From Frateuria_A sp035944355 (lineage in GTDB: Bacteria > Pseudomonadota > Gammaproteobacteria > Xanthomonadales > Rhodanobacteraceae), in contig NZ_DASZBH010000016.1 of assembly GCF_035944355.1 (NCBI RefSeq), forward strand, positions 372,001 through 436,000: a stretch of 64,000 nt of DNA, in the 5' to 3' direction. The position numbers were made by a program, and so were the translations under genes. Positions 32,633-41,843 of this stretch are shown here, piece by piece (the first letter of the stretch is position 1; the number at the start of each line of letters is the position of its first letter). The notes under the pieces were generated by a model that saw only the letters and a program-made list of their open reading frames with translations, was not told where the DNA came from and made no database searches.

Positions 32633-35353
32633 ATGGATCAGCTCGATGACATCCTGAATCAGGATCTCGACCCCGCCGAAACCCGCGAGTGGGTCGAATC
32701 GCTCAATGCGGTCATCCAGCACGACGGCACCGAGCGCGCGCATTTCCTGCTCGAGCGCATGGTCGATTCCACCCGGCGCTCCGGCGGCTACCTGCCGTTC
32801 GATCCGACCACCGAGTACGTCAACACCATCGCGCCGGCGAACGAGGCCAAGAGCCCGGGCGACGCGGCGATGGAATGGCGCATCCGCTCGATCATCCGCT
32901 GGAACGCCATGGCGATGGTGGTGCGCGCCAACCGCAAGCCGGGTGAGCTCGGCGGGCATATCGCGAGCTTCGCTTCGTCCGCGACGCTCTACGACGTCGG
33001 CTTCAACCATTTCTGGCGCGCGCCCAGCGCCGAGCACCCGGGCGACCTGGTGTTCCACCAGGGCCACTCCAGCCCCGGCGTGTACGCCCGCTCGTTCCTC
33101 GAAGGCCGCATCGGCGAAGAGCAACTGGATCTGTTCCGCATGGAGGTGGCCGGCAAGGGCCGCGCGCTGTCCTCCTACCCGCACCCCTGGCTGATGCCCG
33201 ACTACTGGCAGGTGCCGACCGTGTCGATGGGCTTGGGTCCCATCCAGGCGATCTACCAGGCGCAGTTCTGGAAGTACCTCGAGCACCGCGGCCTGATCCC
33301 CAAGACCGACCGCAAGGTGTGGTGCTTCATGGGCGACGGCGAGTGCGACGAGCCCGAGTCGCTGGGCGCGATTTCGCTGGCCGGCCGCGAAGGCCTGGAC
33401 AACCTCGTCTTCGTGATCAACTGCAACCTGCAGCGGCTGGACGGCCCGGTGCGCGGCAACGGCAAGATCATCCAGGAGCTGGAGGGCGTCTTCCGCGGCG
33501 CCGGCTGGAACGCGATCAAGGTGATCTGGGGTTCCTACTGGGATCCGCTCCTGGCGCGCGACAAGGACGGCGTGCTGCGCAAGCTGATGATGGAAACGCT
33601 CGACGGCGAGTACCAGGCCTGCAAGGCCTTCGGCGGCGCCTACACGCGCGAGCATTTCTTCGGCAAGTACCCGCAGACCCGCGAGATGGTCGCCAACCTC
33701 TCCGACGACGACATCTGGCGTCTCAACCGCGGCGGACATGATCCGCACAAGGTCTACGCCGCCTACCACGCGGCGGTGAACACCAAGGGCATGCCCACGG
33801 TGATCCTGGCCAAGACGGTCAAGGGCTACGGCATGGGCCTGGGCTCGGGCGAATCGCAGAACCCGACCCACCAGCAGAAGAAGCTGGACACCGACTCGGT
33901 GCGCGCTTTCCGCGACCGCTTCAACATCCCGGTGTCGGACGACAAGCTGGCCGAGGTGCCGTACTACCACCCGGGCAAGGATTCGCCTGAAGTCGAATAC
34001 ATGCTCGAGCGCCGCCGCGCGCTAGGCGGCTTCCTGCCGCAGCGCCGGCGCAAGACCGACGTGCAGCTCAAGGCGCCGGACCTGTCCGCCTTCGCGCAGA
34101 TCACCGCCGGCACCGGCGAGCGCGAGATCTCCACCACCATGGCGCTGGTGCGCGGCATGAACCTCTTGCTGCGCGACAAGGCGATCGGCCCGCGCGTGGT
34201 GCCGATCGTCGCCGACGAGGCGCGCACCTTCGGCATGGAGGGCATGTTCCGGCAGATTGGTATCTATGCTCCGTTCGGGCAGAAGTACCGCCCGCAGGAT
34301 TCGGACCAGCTGCTCTATTACCGCGAGGACCAGAAGGGCCAGGTGTTGCAGCAGGGCATCAGCGAGGCCGGCGGCATGGCCTCGTGGATGGCGGCGGCCA
34401 GCAGCTACTCGATCAGCAACCAGCCGATGCTGCCGTTCTTCATCTACTACTCGATGTTCGGCTTCCAGCGCATCGGCGACCTGGCCTGGGCCGCCGGCGA
34501 CATGCGCGCGCGCGGCTTCCTGGTCGGCGGCACCTCCGGCCGCACCACCTTGAACGGCGAAGGCCTGCAGCACGAGGACGGCCAGTCGCACCTGATGGCC
34601 GGGGTGATCCCGAACGTGAAGGCCTATGACCCGACCTTCTCCTACGAGGTCGGCGTGATCCTGCAGGACGGTACGCGCCGCATGCTGCAGGAACAGGAGG
34701 ACGTGTACTACTACGTCACCGTGATGAACGAGAACTACGAGCACCCGGAACTGCCGAAGGGTTGCGAGGAAGGCATCATCAAGGGGATGTACCTGTTCCG
34801 GGATTCGGGCCAGGGCAATGGCAACGGCAAGGGCAAGTCCAAGTCCAAGGCGCCGTGCGTGCAGCTGCTGGGCTCGGGCACCATCCTGCGCGAGGTGATC
34901 GCCGCGGCCGAACTGCTGGAAAAGGATTTCGGCGTCGCTGCCGACATCTGGTCCTGCCCCAGCTTCAGCGAGCTGCGCCGGGATGGCTTCGACGCCGAGC
35001 GCTGGAACCGCCTGCATCCGGAAGCCGAGCCGCGCCTGCCGTACGTCACCGGGCTGCTGCAGGGCCGTTCCGGCCCCGCCATCGCCGCGACCGACTACGT
35101 GCGTGAGTACGCCGACCAGATCCGCGCCTTCATGCCCGAGGGCATGCGCTACACCGTGCTGGGCACCGACGGCTACGGCCGTTCGGACACCCGCGCGCAC
35201 TTGCGCGACTTCTTCGAGGTCGACCGCTACTGGATCGCGCACGCCGCGCTCGCGGCGCTGGCGAAGGACGGCCTGGTCAACGCCAAGGACGTGGCGCGTG
35301 CGATCAAGGAGTACAAGCTCGATCCGGAGAAGCCGAACCCGCTGACGGTCTGA
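32633..35353 (+). CDS. aceE: Pyruvate dehydrogenase E1 component (homodimeric)
   Basis: 906 residues of the homodimeric AceE type (887 in E. coli). The N-terminal DILNQDLDPAETREWVESLN interacts with E2, the ThDP motif is GDGECDEPESLGAI (about residue 234) with NCNLQRLDGPVRGN, and later blocks include EARTFGMEGMFRQIGIYAPF and TDGYGRSDTRAHLR. It decarboxylates pyruvate and acetylates the lipoyl groups of AceF. A low-complexity insert of Gly/Asn/Lys/Ser (GNGNGKGKSKSK, about 726-740) is an addition relative to E. coli. GGAGAAG upstream fits the start. E2 and E3 lie 24 kb away at 59188-62815. No terminator with a T-tract follows. Confidence 0.97.
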   Translation: MDQLDDILNQDLDPAETREWVESLNAVIQHDGTERAHFLLERMVDSTRRSGGYLPFDPTTEYVNTIAPANEAKSPGDAAMEWRIRSIIRWNAMAMVVRANRKPGELGGHIASFASSATLYDVGFNHFWRAPSAEHPGDLVFHQGHSSPGVYARSFLEGRIGEEQLDLFRMEVAGKGRALSSYPHPWLMPDYWQVPTVSMGLGPIQAIYQAQFWKYLEHRGLIPKTDRKVWCFMGDGECDEPESLGAISLAGREGLDNLVFVINCNLQRLDGPVRGNGKIIQELEGVFRGAGWNAIKVIWGSYWDPLLARDKDGVLRKLMMETLDGEYQACKAFGGAYTREHFFGKYPQTREMVANLSDDDIWRLNRGGHDPHKVYAAYHAAVNTKGMPTVILAKTVKGYGMGLGSGESQNPTHQQKKLDTDSVRAFRDRFNIPVSDDKLAEVPYYHPGKDSPEVEYMLERRRALGGFLPQRRRKTDVQLKAPDLSAFAQITAGTGEREISTTMALVRGMNLLLRDKAIGPRVVPIVADEARTFGMEGMFRQIGIYAPFGQKYRPQDSDQLLYYREDQKGQVLQQGISEAGGMASWMAAASSYSISNQPMLPFFIYYSMFGFQRIGDLAWAAGDMRARGFLVGGTSGRTTLNGEGLQHEDGQSHLMAGVIPNVKAYDPTFSYEVGVILQDGTRRMLQEQEDVYYYVTVMNENYEHPELPKGCEEGIIKGMYLFRDSGQGNGNGKGKSKSKAPCVQLLGSGTILREVIAAAELLEKDFGVAADIWSCPSFSELRRDGFDAERWNRLHPEAEPRLPYVTGLLQGRSGPAIAATDYVREYADQIRAFMPEGMRYTVLGTDGYGRSDTRAHLRDFFEVDRYWIAHAALAALAKDGLVNAKDVARAIKEYKLDPEKPNPLTV

Positions 35354-35423
35354 TCGCCTCGAAGCCTTCTTCCCTCCGGGATAGGGGTAGCGCCTTGCAG
35401 GCGGCTTGCCCGACGCATTTGCT

Positions 35424-35446
35424 CCCTCTCCCCTGCGGGGAGAGGG
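35424..35446. repeat. REP-like palindrome downstream of aceE
   Basis: CCCTCTCCCC (35424-35433) pairs with GGGGAGAGGG (35437-35446) around a 3-nt loop TGC, followed by a G-rich tail (GTTGGGGCCGGGG). The core is the same as those translated within aceF (59850-59868) and lpd (61238-61260), defining a REP family of this genome. Confidence 0.75.
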
Positions 35447-35531
35447 TTGGGGCCGGGGCTCGCGGGGATGTTTGTTGGTGGGGTTCTTGGTTGCCGTTCT
35501 TGCGAGACCTTTCCGTGGTTTTGGTCGGGCA

Positions 35532-36098
35532 CGAAGAGCTTCCGATCGCCTGCGGCGCTCGGGTCACTTTCTTTGCTGGCCCAAAGAAAGTAACCAAAGA
35601 AACGGCCTGGCTAGGCCCGGTGAAGGATAAGAGCTAGGTACCACCTCGCCTTGATGAGTAAGCGCCTGCTCATAGAGGAGCTGCAGCGGCTATACCGCGG
35701 GCGCTCGGGAGTTGAGGCGAGGGAGGTCCCTGGCGGGTTTTGGAGTGTCGGCGTGGACGCTTCATTCGTTTGCCGGAGCTCATTCTTGCCCGGCCGGAAG
35801 CCAAGGTTGAGGGGACGGTAGGCTTCAGCCCACCGTCCAAATACCGCGCGCTTAAGGTCCATACCCAAGTCGTTGCGAACGGCCCCAAAAAAAGAGCGCA
35901 GCCATCCCTTGCCTCAACTCCCGAGCGCCCGCGGTATAGCCGCTGCAGCTCCTCTAAGAGCAAGCGACCCGCTCGGCAAGGCGTAATGGGGCCTAGCTTT
36001 TATCTCGCCCCGTGCTGAGCCAGGCCGTTTCTTTGGTTACTTTCTTTGGGCCAGCAAAGAAAGTGACCCGAGCGCCGCAGGCGATCGGAAGCTCTTCG
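35532..36098. repeat. Nested ~570-bp inverted repeat (possible MITE-like or palindromic element)
   Basis: The outer arms 35532-35612 and 36018-36098 are identical over 81 bp in inverted orientation. The inner arms 35674-35724 and 35905-35955 match at 50 of 51 positions. The parts between the arms are also partly alike (for example the GAGCTAG and AAGCTAG motifs). The 180-bp centre (35725-35904) holds its own hairpin at 35813-35838 (GGACGGT with ACCGTCC, and an inner GGCT/AGCC). No convincing ORF, target-site duplication or transposase was found. The outer arm, with CACTTTCTTTG and AAAGAAAGTAACCAAAGAAA, looks like a dispersed Xanthomonadales repeat. Together with 35354-35531 and 36099-36213 it fills the gene-free 860 bp between aceE and an MFS gene. 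Confidence 0.9.
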
Positions 36099-36213
36099 CC
36101 ATCCAACTCCTCGCGGGGAAGGCGCGCAACCGCAGGCATGCAGTTTCTTCGCCAAACGCGTGCAAGCACGTCTCGGCCCGAACACGAACTGGAAGGCCCC
36201 CACGCGGCCCCAC

Positions 36214-37800
36214 CTACTCTGACAACGCCTGCTGGATCGCCTCCAGCCCGTGCCCGCGCGTCTCGATCCCGCGCCGCGCCAGCATCCATGCCGCCAGTCC
36301 CATCGGCAGCGCGATCAGCAGCGCCGACAGCATGAAGTGCTCGAACAGCCCGAGTACGCCCAGCAGTGCACCCAGGATCCCGCCCAGCTTGGAGCCGCCG
36401 GCGATCAGCCCGGACCCCGTGCTGCGCAGGTGCACCGGATAGATCTCCGCCGCATACGGGATCAGCGTGGCGATCACGCCGCTGATGCTGAGCAGCAGCG
36501 CGACCGTCGCCGTGGTGGTCAGCGCTTCGGAACGCAGCGTCATCCAGCCGATGGCGAGAAACAGCAGCAGCGATGCCGCCGTCGACGCGATGAACAGCAC
36601 CAGCGTGCGGATGCTGCTCCAGCGCTGGTAGCAGGCCACCACGACGGCGATCCCAGGCAACGCGAGCACCGCCGAACGTGCCAGCAGCGCCGCACTGGCC
36701 CGTGCGCCGATGCCGAGCTGGACCAGGTTGGCCGGCAGCCATAGCAGGAAGCCGAAATTGGCCAGGCCCCAGGCCACCGCGCAGACCATCAGGCCCCAGG
36801 TGATCGCGGCATGGCGCCCGCGCAACAGCTCGCGCATGCCGATCCGAGCGTGCGGCCGCGCGGCGGGTGCCGCCTCGTACGCCGGCAGCGTGTTGCCGGA
36901 GAATTTCAACAGCACCGCGCGCGCCTGTTCCTCCAGTCCGGCCAGCGCCAGGAAGCGCGGCGACTCGGGAATGTAGCGGTTGAGCAGGACGATCAGCGCG
37001 CCCGTAGGAAGATTGAGCAGCCACAGCGAGCGCCAGCTGTAGGCCGGCTCGAACAGCGTGGCCGCACCCGAGGCCAGCAGGTATCCGGCCGAGGTGCCGA
37101 CGCCGCCCAGCGCCACCAGCAGCCAGCCGCGGTGCGCGGTAGGAACGGTCTCGGCCATCAGCGTGAAGGTGATCGGCAGCATGCCGCCGGCTGCCGCGCC
37201 CATCATGAAACACATCACCAGGTTCCAGCCGAACGAAGGCATCGCGCCGCAGATCGAGGTGCCCATGAACATCAGCGCCGAGAGCAGGATGGTGGCGCGC
37301 CGCCCGAACAGGTCGCCCAGGCGCCCCCACACTACCGAGCCCACCGTCGTGCCGATCAGCGCCGACAGCGCCAGCAGGCCGCCGGTGGCCGCGCTGATGC
37401 CGTACTCGGCCGACAGGCCTGGCATCACGAAGCCGATCGTGGCCGGCTTCATCACGTCCACCGCCAGCGCCATGGTCAGTACCGCGACCAGCTTCCAGTG
37501 CTCGCGGTTGAGCGGCACGTGATCGGCGGCGTGGAACGGCAGCGGAGTGCGTTCGGGGTGCAGGGTGCGGCGCATCTGCGCCAGGCGCGGCATCAGCCCA
37601 TAAGCGGACAGCAGCACGCCCGCCGGCACCAGGGCCATGCCGGTGAGCATCAGCCCGTCCATCGGCATGCCGGCCAGGCGGTAGTGCATGGGCGCGGCCA
37701 TCGCCAGCATGGGCAGGTGCGCCAGCACACCTGCGACCACGCAGGCGCAGCCGAGCCAGAACGCGACGGGGTGATGGTAGGTGATGCTCTTGGCGGGCAT
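36214..37800 (-). CDS. MFS transporter (sugar/aromatic-acid porter type)
   Basis: 528 residues from the ATG at 37800 (MPAKSITYHHPVAFWLGCAC). Two hydrophobic segments precede a 12-helix MFS core, which is unusual. The core has the loop 2-3 signature GRLGDLFGRRATI and the equivalent PAPER-like AETVPTAHRG and YIPESPRFLA, as in the sugar porter/NiaP/aromatic-acid group. The substrate is unknown. A 7-bp hairpin (37807-37824) sits where the Shine-Dalgarno should be, so a GTG start at 37866 is an alternative. Downstream is the big inverted repeat at 35532-36098. Confidence 0.85.
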   Translation of the reverse strand: MPAKSITYHHPVAFWLGCACVVAGVLAHLPMLAMAAPMHYRLAGMPMDGLMLTGMALVPAGVLLSAYGLMPRLAQMRRTLHPERTPLPFHAADHVPLNREHWKLVAVLTMALAVDVMKPATIGFVMPGLSAEYGISAATGGLLALSALIGTTVGSVVWGRLGDLFGRRATILLSALMFMGTSICGAMPSFGWNLVMCFMMGAAAGGMLPITFTLMAETVPTAHRGWLLVALGGVGTSAGYLLASGAATLFEPAYSWRSLWLLNLPTGALIVLLNRYIPESPRFLALAGLEEQARAVLLKFSGNTLPAYEAAPAARPHARIGMRELLRGRHAAITWGLMVCAVAWGLANFGFLLWLPANLVQLGIGARASAALLARSAVLALPGIAVVVACYQRWSSIRTLVLFIASTAASLLLFLAIGWMTLRSEALTTTATVALLLSISGVIATLIPYAAEIYPVHLRSTGSGLIAGGSKLGGILGALLGVLGLFEHFMLSALLIALPMGLAAWMLARRGIETRGHGLEAIQQALSE

Positions 37801-38037
37801 GCGAAAGGCCGTCGAGGGACGGCCAAGCTTACCTTGACCTTTGCCACCTCTGGCCTGCGGGAACACGGGGCAGCGCTACTGCTTCGGAGGCAGTGTTCCG
37901 CGGGTTTGCTGCCTCCCTCGAAGGAGACCGTCCAGCGATCGCGGCGGTGCCTTGTGTGGTGTGGACGGCTCCTTCGCGCGCCACGCACGGCGGGCTGCCG
38001 ATACTTCGACGCACCGGCAGCCGATACGAGAATATCC

Positions 38038-38253
38038 ATGAGTCCGACGATTCAGGGCATGCCCACTCCGGAACCCGGCGACCACGCGGAATGGTCGCTC
38101 AACGGCCCGCCCGGCGAGCCGGAACATCCCCAGCAGGATCCGCCGCCGCAACCGCCGCGCGATCCGGTCGACCCGGGCCGCCCGCAGCAGCCGGAGCTGC
38201 CGCCCATCGATCCGCACACGCCGACGGTTCCTGAGCCGCGCATGCGCGGGTGA
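38038..38253 (+). CDS. Small proline-rich hypothetical protein
   Basis: 71 residues, MSPTIQGMPTPEPGDHAEWS at the start, then a Pro/Gln/Asp-rich tail (about one third Pro). It has no signal peptide or helix and should be disordered. There is only a weak GAG upstream and the codon pattern is the main support, so this could be a chance ORF. It is divergent from the MFS gene and ends before a hairpin at 38287-38306. Confidence 0.45.
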   Translation: MSPTIQGMPTPEPGDHAEWSLNGPPGEPEHPQQDPPPQPPRDPVDPGRPQQPELPPIDPHTPTVPEPRMRG

Positions 38254-38286
38254 GCGAATCCCTCCACGGGCGTGGCCTTCGCCCCG

Positions 38287-38306
38287 GCCTCTCCGCCAGG
38301 AGAGGC
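38287..38306. terminator. Hairpin between convergent small genes
   Basis: GCCTCTCC (38287-38294) pairs with GGAGAGGC (38299-38306) around GCCA. It sits between the 3' ends of the proline-rich ORF and the DUF883-like gene. No T-tract follows; the core matches the REP family seen elsewhere. Confidence 0.45.
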
Positions 38307-38323
38307 TGGGCGCACGCCGGTGT

Positions 38324-38653
38324 CTAGTCCTCGTCGCTGCTCAGCAGCTTGCGTAACAGCAGGAACGCGCCGACCGTGCCGGCGACGAGGGCGACCGCAG
38401 CCACCGGGTGCCGGCTGGCATGGCGACGCACGCGGCGGTACTGATAGCTGGCCTCGTCAGCCAGGTCTTCGGCCATGTGCGAGAGCTGCTTGCCGTAGCC
38501 GGCGCCGCGTCGGCCGAAGCGGCCGGTCAGACGGCGGCCGCGCTCGATCAGGTCGGTGGCGGTGTCGGCCGTGCCATTGGCGTACTGGCGCATGCGGTCA
38601 CGCACGCGTTCGCTGGCGCCGTCGAAACGGTCTTCGATATCGCGGTGTCTCAT
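38324..38653 (-). CDS. DUF883/ElaB-YqjD-like membrane-anchored protein
   Basis: 109 residues from the ATG at 38653 with AAAGGAGG 8 nt upstream. A charged helical N-terminal part (RFDGASERVRDRMRQYANGT, then LIERGRRLTGRFG) is followed by one hydrophobic C-terminal helix (HPVAAVALVAGTVGAFLLL) and an acidic tail. This layout is that of the YqjD/ElaB/DUF883 group, inner-membrane tail-anchored proteins some of which bind stationary-phase ribosomes; that function is not shown here. The gene is divergently placed from nothing obvious: upstream is the 3' end of the esterase gene, 160 bp away. Confidence 0.75.
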   Translation of the reverse strand: MRHRDIEDRFDGASERVRDRMRQYANGTADTATDLIERGRRLTGRFGRRGAGYGKQLSHMAEDLADEASYQYRRVRRHASRHPVAAVALVAGTVGAFLLLRKLLSSDED

Positions 38654-38815
38654 CACGGGAGCCTCCTTTGCATCGAAGCCTCAGCCTGACCGCGGCATCG
38701 TGAGCGGAGCGTCGAAACAGCCCGCTTGGGTTCAGGCTGGCCTCACCGGCGGCGACCGGCGCGCGGCGGCCATCCGCAGCCGCATGCATCAGGATGGCCT
38801 GCCGCGAGGGCCCGG

Positions 38816-40432
38816 TCAGTAGCGCCAGCCCGTGCGATCCGCGCCGGCCGGCGCATGGCCGTCGAGATAGCGGGTGACGGTTTCGATGAGCTCCTTGCCG
38901 CGCGGCCCCCAGCAATGCGGCGCCATCGGCTGATAGGTGACGCTGCCGCGGAAGGACGGGTTGCGCGCGCTCCGGAGGAAGGCGTCCATCGCGCGCACGC
39001 CCATGTTGAGGTTGTAGGTGTCGGCATCACCCACGTAGATGTGGATCTTGTCGCTGAGCTTGGGGCCGAGCGTGGCCCACTGCGATTCGAGCCGTTGGCG
39101 CAGGTCGAAGTGTTCCTTCCAGTACTGCGCGACCTGGTGGTCGATCACGCCCGTGCGCTTGTCCCACAGGCGTCGCGGATAGCCGTCCCCGCCGACCGGG
39201 CCGAAGGCCGCCTCCCAGATGTCCCACTGCCCGCCGGAGCGGCCGTGGTCGCCTACGGCGAGCTCGTACCAGTTCTCGTCCTTCATCATCGCCTCGACGT
39301 TGCCGTCGGGCTGGCGCGTGTCGGGTCGCTCGACCTTCACCCAGCCCTTGTCCAGCCAGTAGGCGTTGGCGTCGTCGTAGATGTTCACCACCTGGTGGTG
39401 GCGGAAGTCCAGCGCGTCCGGGCAGGAGGCGAAGGTGGCGCCGTAGAAGTCCGGGTGGAAGACCATCTGCGCCATGGCGATCCAGCCGCCGGTGGAGCCG
39501 CCCTCGAGCACGCGCGCCCACGGCTTGCCGATGATGCGGAAGCGCTTCTCCACCTCCGGCAGCAACTCCTGGTGGATGGCGTCGTCGTACGGGCCCTCGT
39601 TGGCCGAGTTCACCGCATAGGAGTCGTCGTAGTAGGGCGAGGGATGCTGCAGGCTCACCATGATGTAGCGCGGCGTGCCGTCGGCCAGCCAGTAGTCGCG
39701 GAAGCCCGACTTCGGACGGTCGAAGCCACCGGGCGCGCGGGTGGAGAAGTGACCCTGCTCGTAGATCACCGGGTAGCGCACGTCCGCGTGCTTGTCATAG
39801 TCCTTGGGCAGCAGCACGGTGGCGCCCAGGTAGATCGGATGGCCCCACCAGGCGCTCAGGAGCTTGCTCCGGATGCGCAGGCGTTTGACGTAGGGCGTGT
39901 CTTTCGGGAACGGGATCGGCGGGATCACCAGGTCGGCCAGCAATTTCACCGGCGTGGGCGAAGCCGGGTCGTAGTGCACCTTCACCGGCTTGCCGTAGAG
40001 ATTGCCGGGCGAGCGCTTGAAATCCTGGCCTTCCCACTGGTCCATGTGCAGCCACACGGTGTGGCCGTCGGCGCGCTTGAACTCGGTGTAGACGTTGACG
40101 AAGGGCTGCATCCAGTAGTCGCCGGCCGGCAGCTGGCGCAGGCTGGCGAGCGGCGCACCGAAGTCGTTCCCGTCGATGGCGGCCAGCTGCCCGGGCGCGA
40201 GCGCGCTGACGTCGTGGCCGAACAGCGGTACGCCGGTGATGTCGGTCTGCTCTATCGGCGGCTTGTCATTGCTGCGGCTGACCGCGACGTAGACGCGCCC
40301 GGTGATCGGCTGCGCATGCGCCTTGGCGCTGAAGCCGACCAGGATGCGCGGCCCCTCGGCCGCCTGCGCGGCGCAGAGGAAGGACAGGGCGACCAGGGTG
40401 CCGGCCAGTCGCCGGAGCGGGTGTGTGTTCAT
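38816..40432 (-). CDS. Secreted alpha/beta-hydrolase (enterochelin esterase-like)
   Basis: 538 residues from the ATG at 40432 with a signal peptide (MNTHPLRRLAGTLVALSFLC, cleavage near AQA-AE). A beta-rich N-terminal part (residues 25-200) precedes the hydrolase with YPVIYEQGHF, the nucleophile elbow EGGSTGGWIAMA, and a late His in MAPHCWGPRG. This is the layout of the esterase D/enterochelin esterase-like family. The natural substrate is unknown; it acts in the periplasm or outside. An in-frame start at 40525 gives an unlikely leader. It is separated by 38 bp from the upstream MFS gene on the same strand, so an operon is possible. Confidence 0.85.
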   Translation of the reverse strand: MNTHPLRRLAGTLVALSFLCAAQAAEGPRILVGFSAKAHAQPITGRVYVAVSRSNDKPPIEQTDITGVPLFGHDVSALAPGQLAAIDGNDFGAPLASLRQLPAGDYWMQPFVNVYTEFKRADGHTVWLHMDQWEGQDFKRSPGNLYGKPVKVHYDPASPTPVKLLADLVIPPIPFPKDTPYVKRLRIRSKLLSAWWGHPIYLGATVLLPKDYDKHADVRYPVIYEQGHFSTRAPGGFDRPKSGFRDYWLADGTPRYIMVSLQHPSPYYDDSYAVNSANEGPYDDAIHQELLPEVEKRFRIIGKPWARVLEGGSTGGWIAMAQMVFHPDFYGATFASCPDALDFRHHQVVNIYDDANAYWLDKGWVKVERPDTRQPDGNVEAMMKDENWYELAVGDHGRSGGQWDIWEAAFGPVGGDGYPRRLWDKRTGVIDHQVAQYWKEHFDLRQRLESQWATLGPKLSDKIHIYVGDADTYNLNMGVRAMDAFLRSARNPSFRGSVTYQPMAPHCWGPRGKELIETVTRYLDGHAPAGADRTGWRY

Positions 40433-40469
40433 GCCGTCGATCCTAGCCGGGAGCGGCATGCCCGCCCAA

Positions 40470-41726
40470 CTAAACCGTGCCGGCGGACGCGCCCTCGGCT
40501 GCATCGATCGCTTCCGGATCCACATGCAGCCGCTGGCGCCGGCGCAGCGTGGGGAACATCGCCATCCACAGCCCCACGACTACCAGGGTGCCGATGCCGC
40601 CCAGCACCGTGGCGCCGACCGCGCCCAGCCAGGCCGCGGCCAGGCCCGACTCGAACTCGCCCAGCTGGTTGGAGGTGTTGATGAAGATCGAGTTGACCGC
40701 GTTGACCCGCCCGCGCATGGCGTCGGGGGTGTCCAGCTGCACCATGGAGCCGCGGATCACCATGCTCACCATGTCGAAAGCGCCGGCGGCGAACAGCGCC
40801 GCCAGCGACAGCCACATCCACGGCGACAGCGCGAACACCAGCGTGGCCGATCCGAACCCGGCCACCGAGCCGAACATGAGCATGCCCACGCGGCGGGTGA
40901 GGTCGTGCCGCGCCAGCCAGAACGACATCAGCAGCGCGCCCACCGCCGGCGCCGCGCGCAGCAGGCCCAGGCCCCACGGGCCGGTGTGCAGGATGTCCTT
41001 GGCGAACATCGGCAGCAGCGCGGTGGCGCCGCCGAACAGCACGGCGAACAGGTCCAGCGAGATCACGCCCAGCACGTCCTTGCGCGCGCGGATGAAATGC
41101 ACGCCGGCGAACAGCGATTTCAGCGTGGCCGGCTCGCGCTTCGGCGGCGCCTGCTCGTAGCGCAGCAGCGCCATCAGCGTGGCCGCGACGAGATACAGCC
41201 CGCCCGCCGCGGCGTACACCACGCCAGGGCCCGCCACATAGAGCAGGCCGCCCACTGCCGGCCCCAGCACCATCGCCATCTGGAAGGCCGAGCCGCTCAC
41301 CGCCACCGCGCGCGGCAGGATCGCCGGCGGCACCAGCGCCGGCAGCAGCGAGGACATCGAGGGCGACTCGAACGTCTTGGCCGTGCCGATCACGAACACC
41401 AGCGCCAGGATGCCCAGCTCGTGCACGCGGTGAGTGAAGCTCAGGACCGCCAACAGCACGATCGCGCACCATTCGACCACCTGTCCGACCAGCACTACGC
41501 GGCGGCGCTCGAACTGGTCGGCCACGTGCCCGGCCGGCAGCGCCAGCAGCACCGAGGGAAAGAACTGCACCAGGCCGATCAGGCCCAGGTCCAGCGCGCG
41601 GCCGGTGATCGCATAGATCTGCCAGGCCACCGCCACCGACAGCATCTGGAAACCGAAACCCGAAGCGATGCGGGCGAACCAGAACTGCACGAAGGCGCGG
41701 TGCTTGAGCAGCGAATCGGTGGGCAT
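40470..41726 (-). CDS. MFS transporter (EntS/MFS_3 type)
   Basis: 418 residues from the ATG at 41726 (MPTDSLLKHRAFVQFWFARI). Twelve membrane helices, with LPAGHVADQFERRRVVLVGQ as the loop 2-3 signature and FESPSMSSLLPALVPPAILP in the second quarter, place it in the EntS/MFS_3 group that often exports siderophores or drugs. It lies just upstream of, and on the same strand as, an enterochelin-esterase-like secreted hydrolase, which is suggestive but does not prove an iron link. It is divergent from the DUF3247 gene. Confidence 0.88.
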   Translation of the reverse strand: MPTDSLLKHRAFVQFWFARIASGFGFQMLSVAVAWQIYAITGRALDLGLIGLVQFFPSVLLALPAGHVADQFERRRVVLVGQVVEWCAIVLLAVLSFTHRVHELGILALVFVIGTAKTFESPSMSSLLPALVPPAILPRAVAVSGSAFQMAMVLGPAVGGLLYVAGPGVVYAAAGGLYLVAATLMALLRYEQAPPKREPATLKSLFAGVHFIRARKDVLGVISLDLFAVLFGGATALLPMFAKDILHTGPWGLGLLRAAPAVGALLMSFWLARHDLTRRVGMLMFGSVAGFGSATLVFALSPWMWLSLAALFAAGAFDMVSMVIRGSMVQLDTPDAMRGRVNAVNSIFINTSNQLGEFESGLAAAWLGAVGATVLGGIGTLVVVGLWMAMFPTLRRRQRLHVDPEAIDAAEGASAGTV

Positions 41727-41843
41727 GGGGATTCCAGGGGATGGCGCCGGATTATCGCCGTAGGCGTCCCACGCCGGAAACTTCACGGCCACTTGCCCGC
41801 CAAAGCCCTAGCCTCGCTCCATTGCCGAAGCAGGAGACCGGCC

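Noticed and set aside
35611..35868. Small ORFs inside the giant inverted repeat
   Set aside because: They cross arm and centre with no start signal or similarity; composition follows the repeat.
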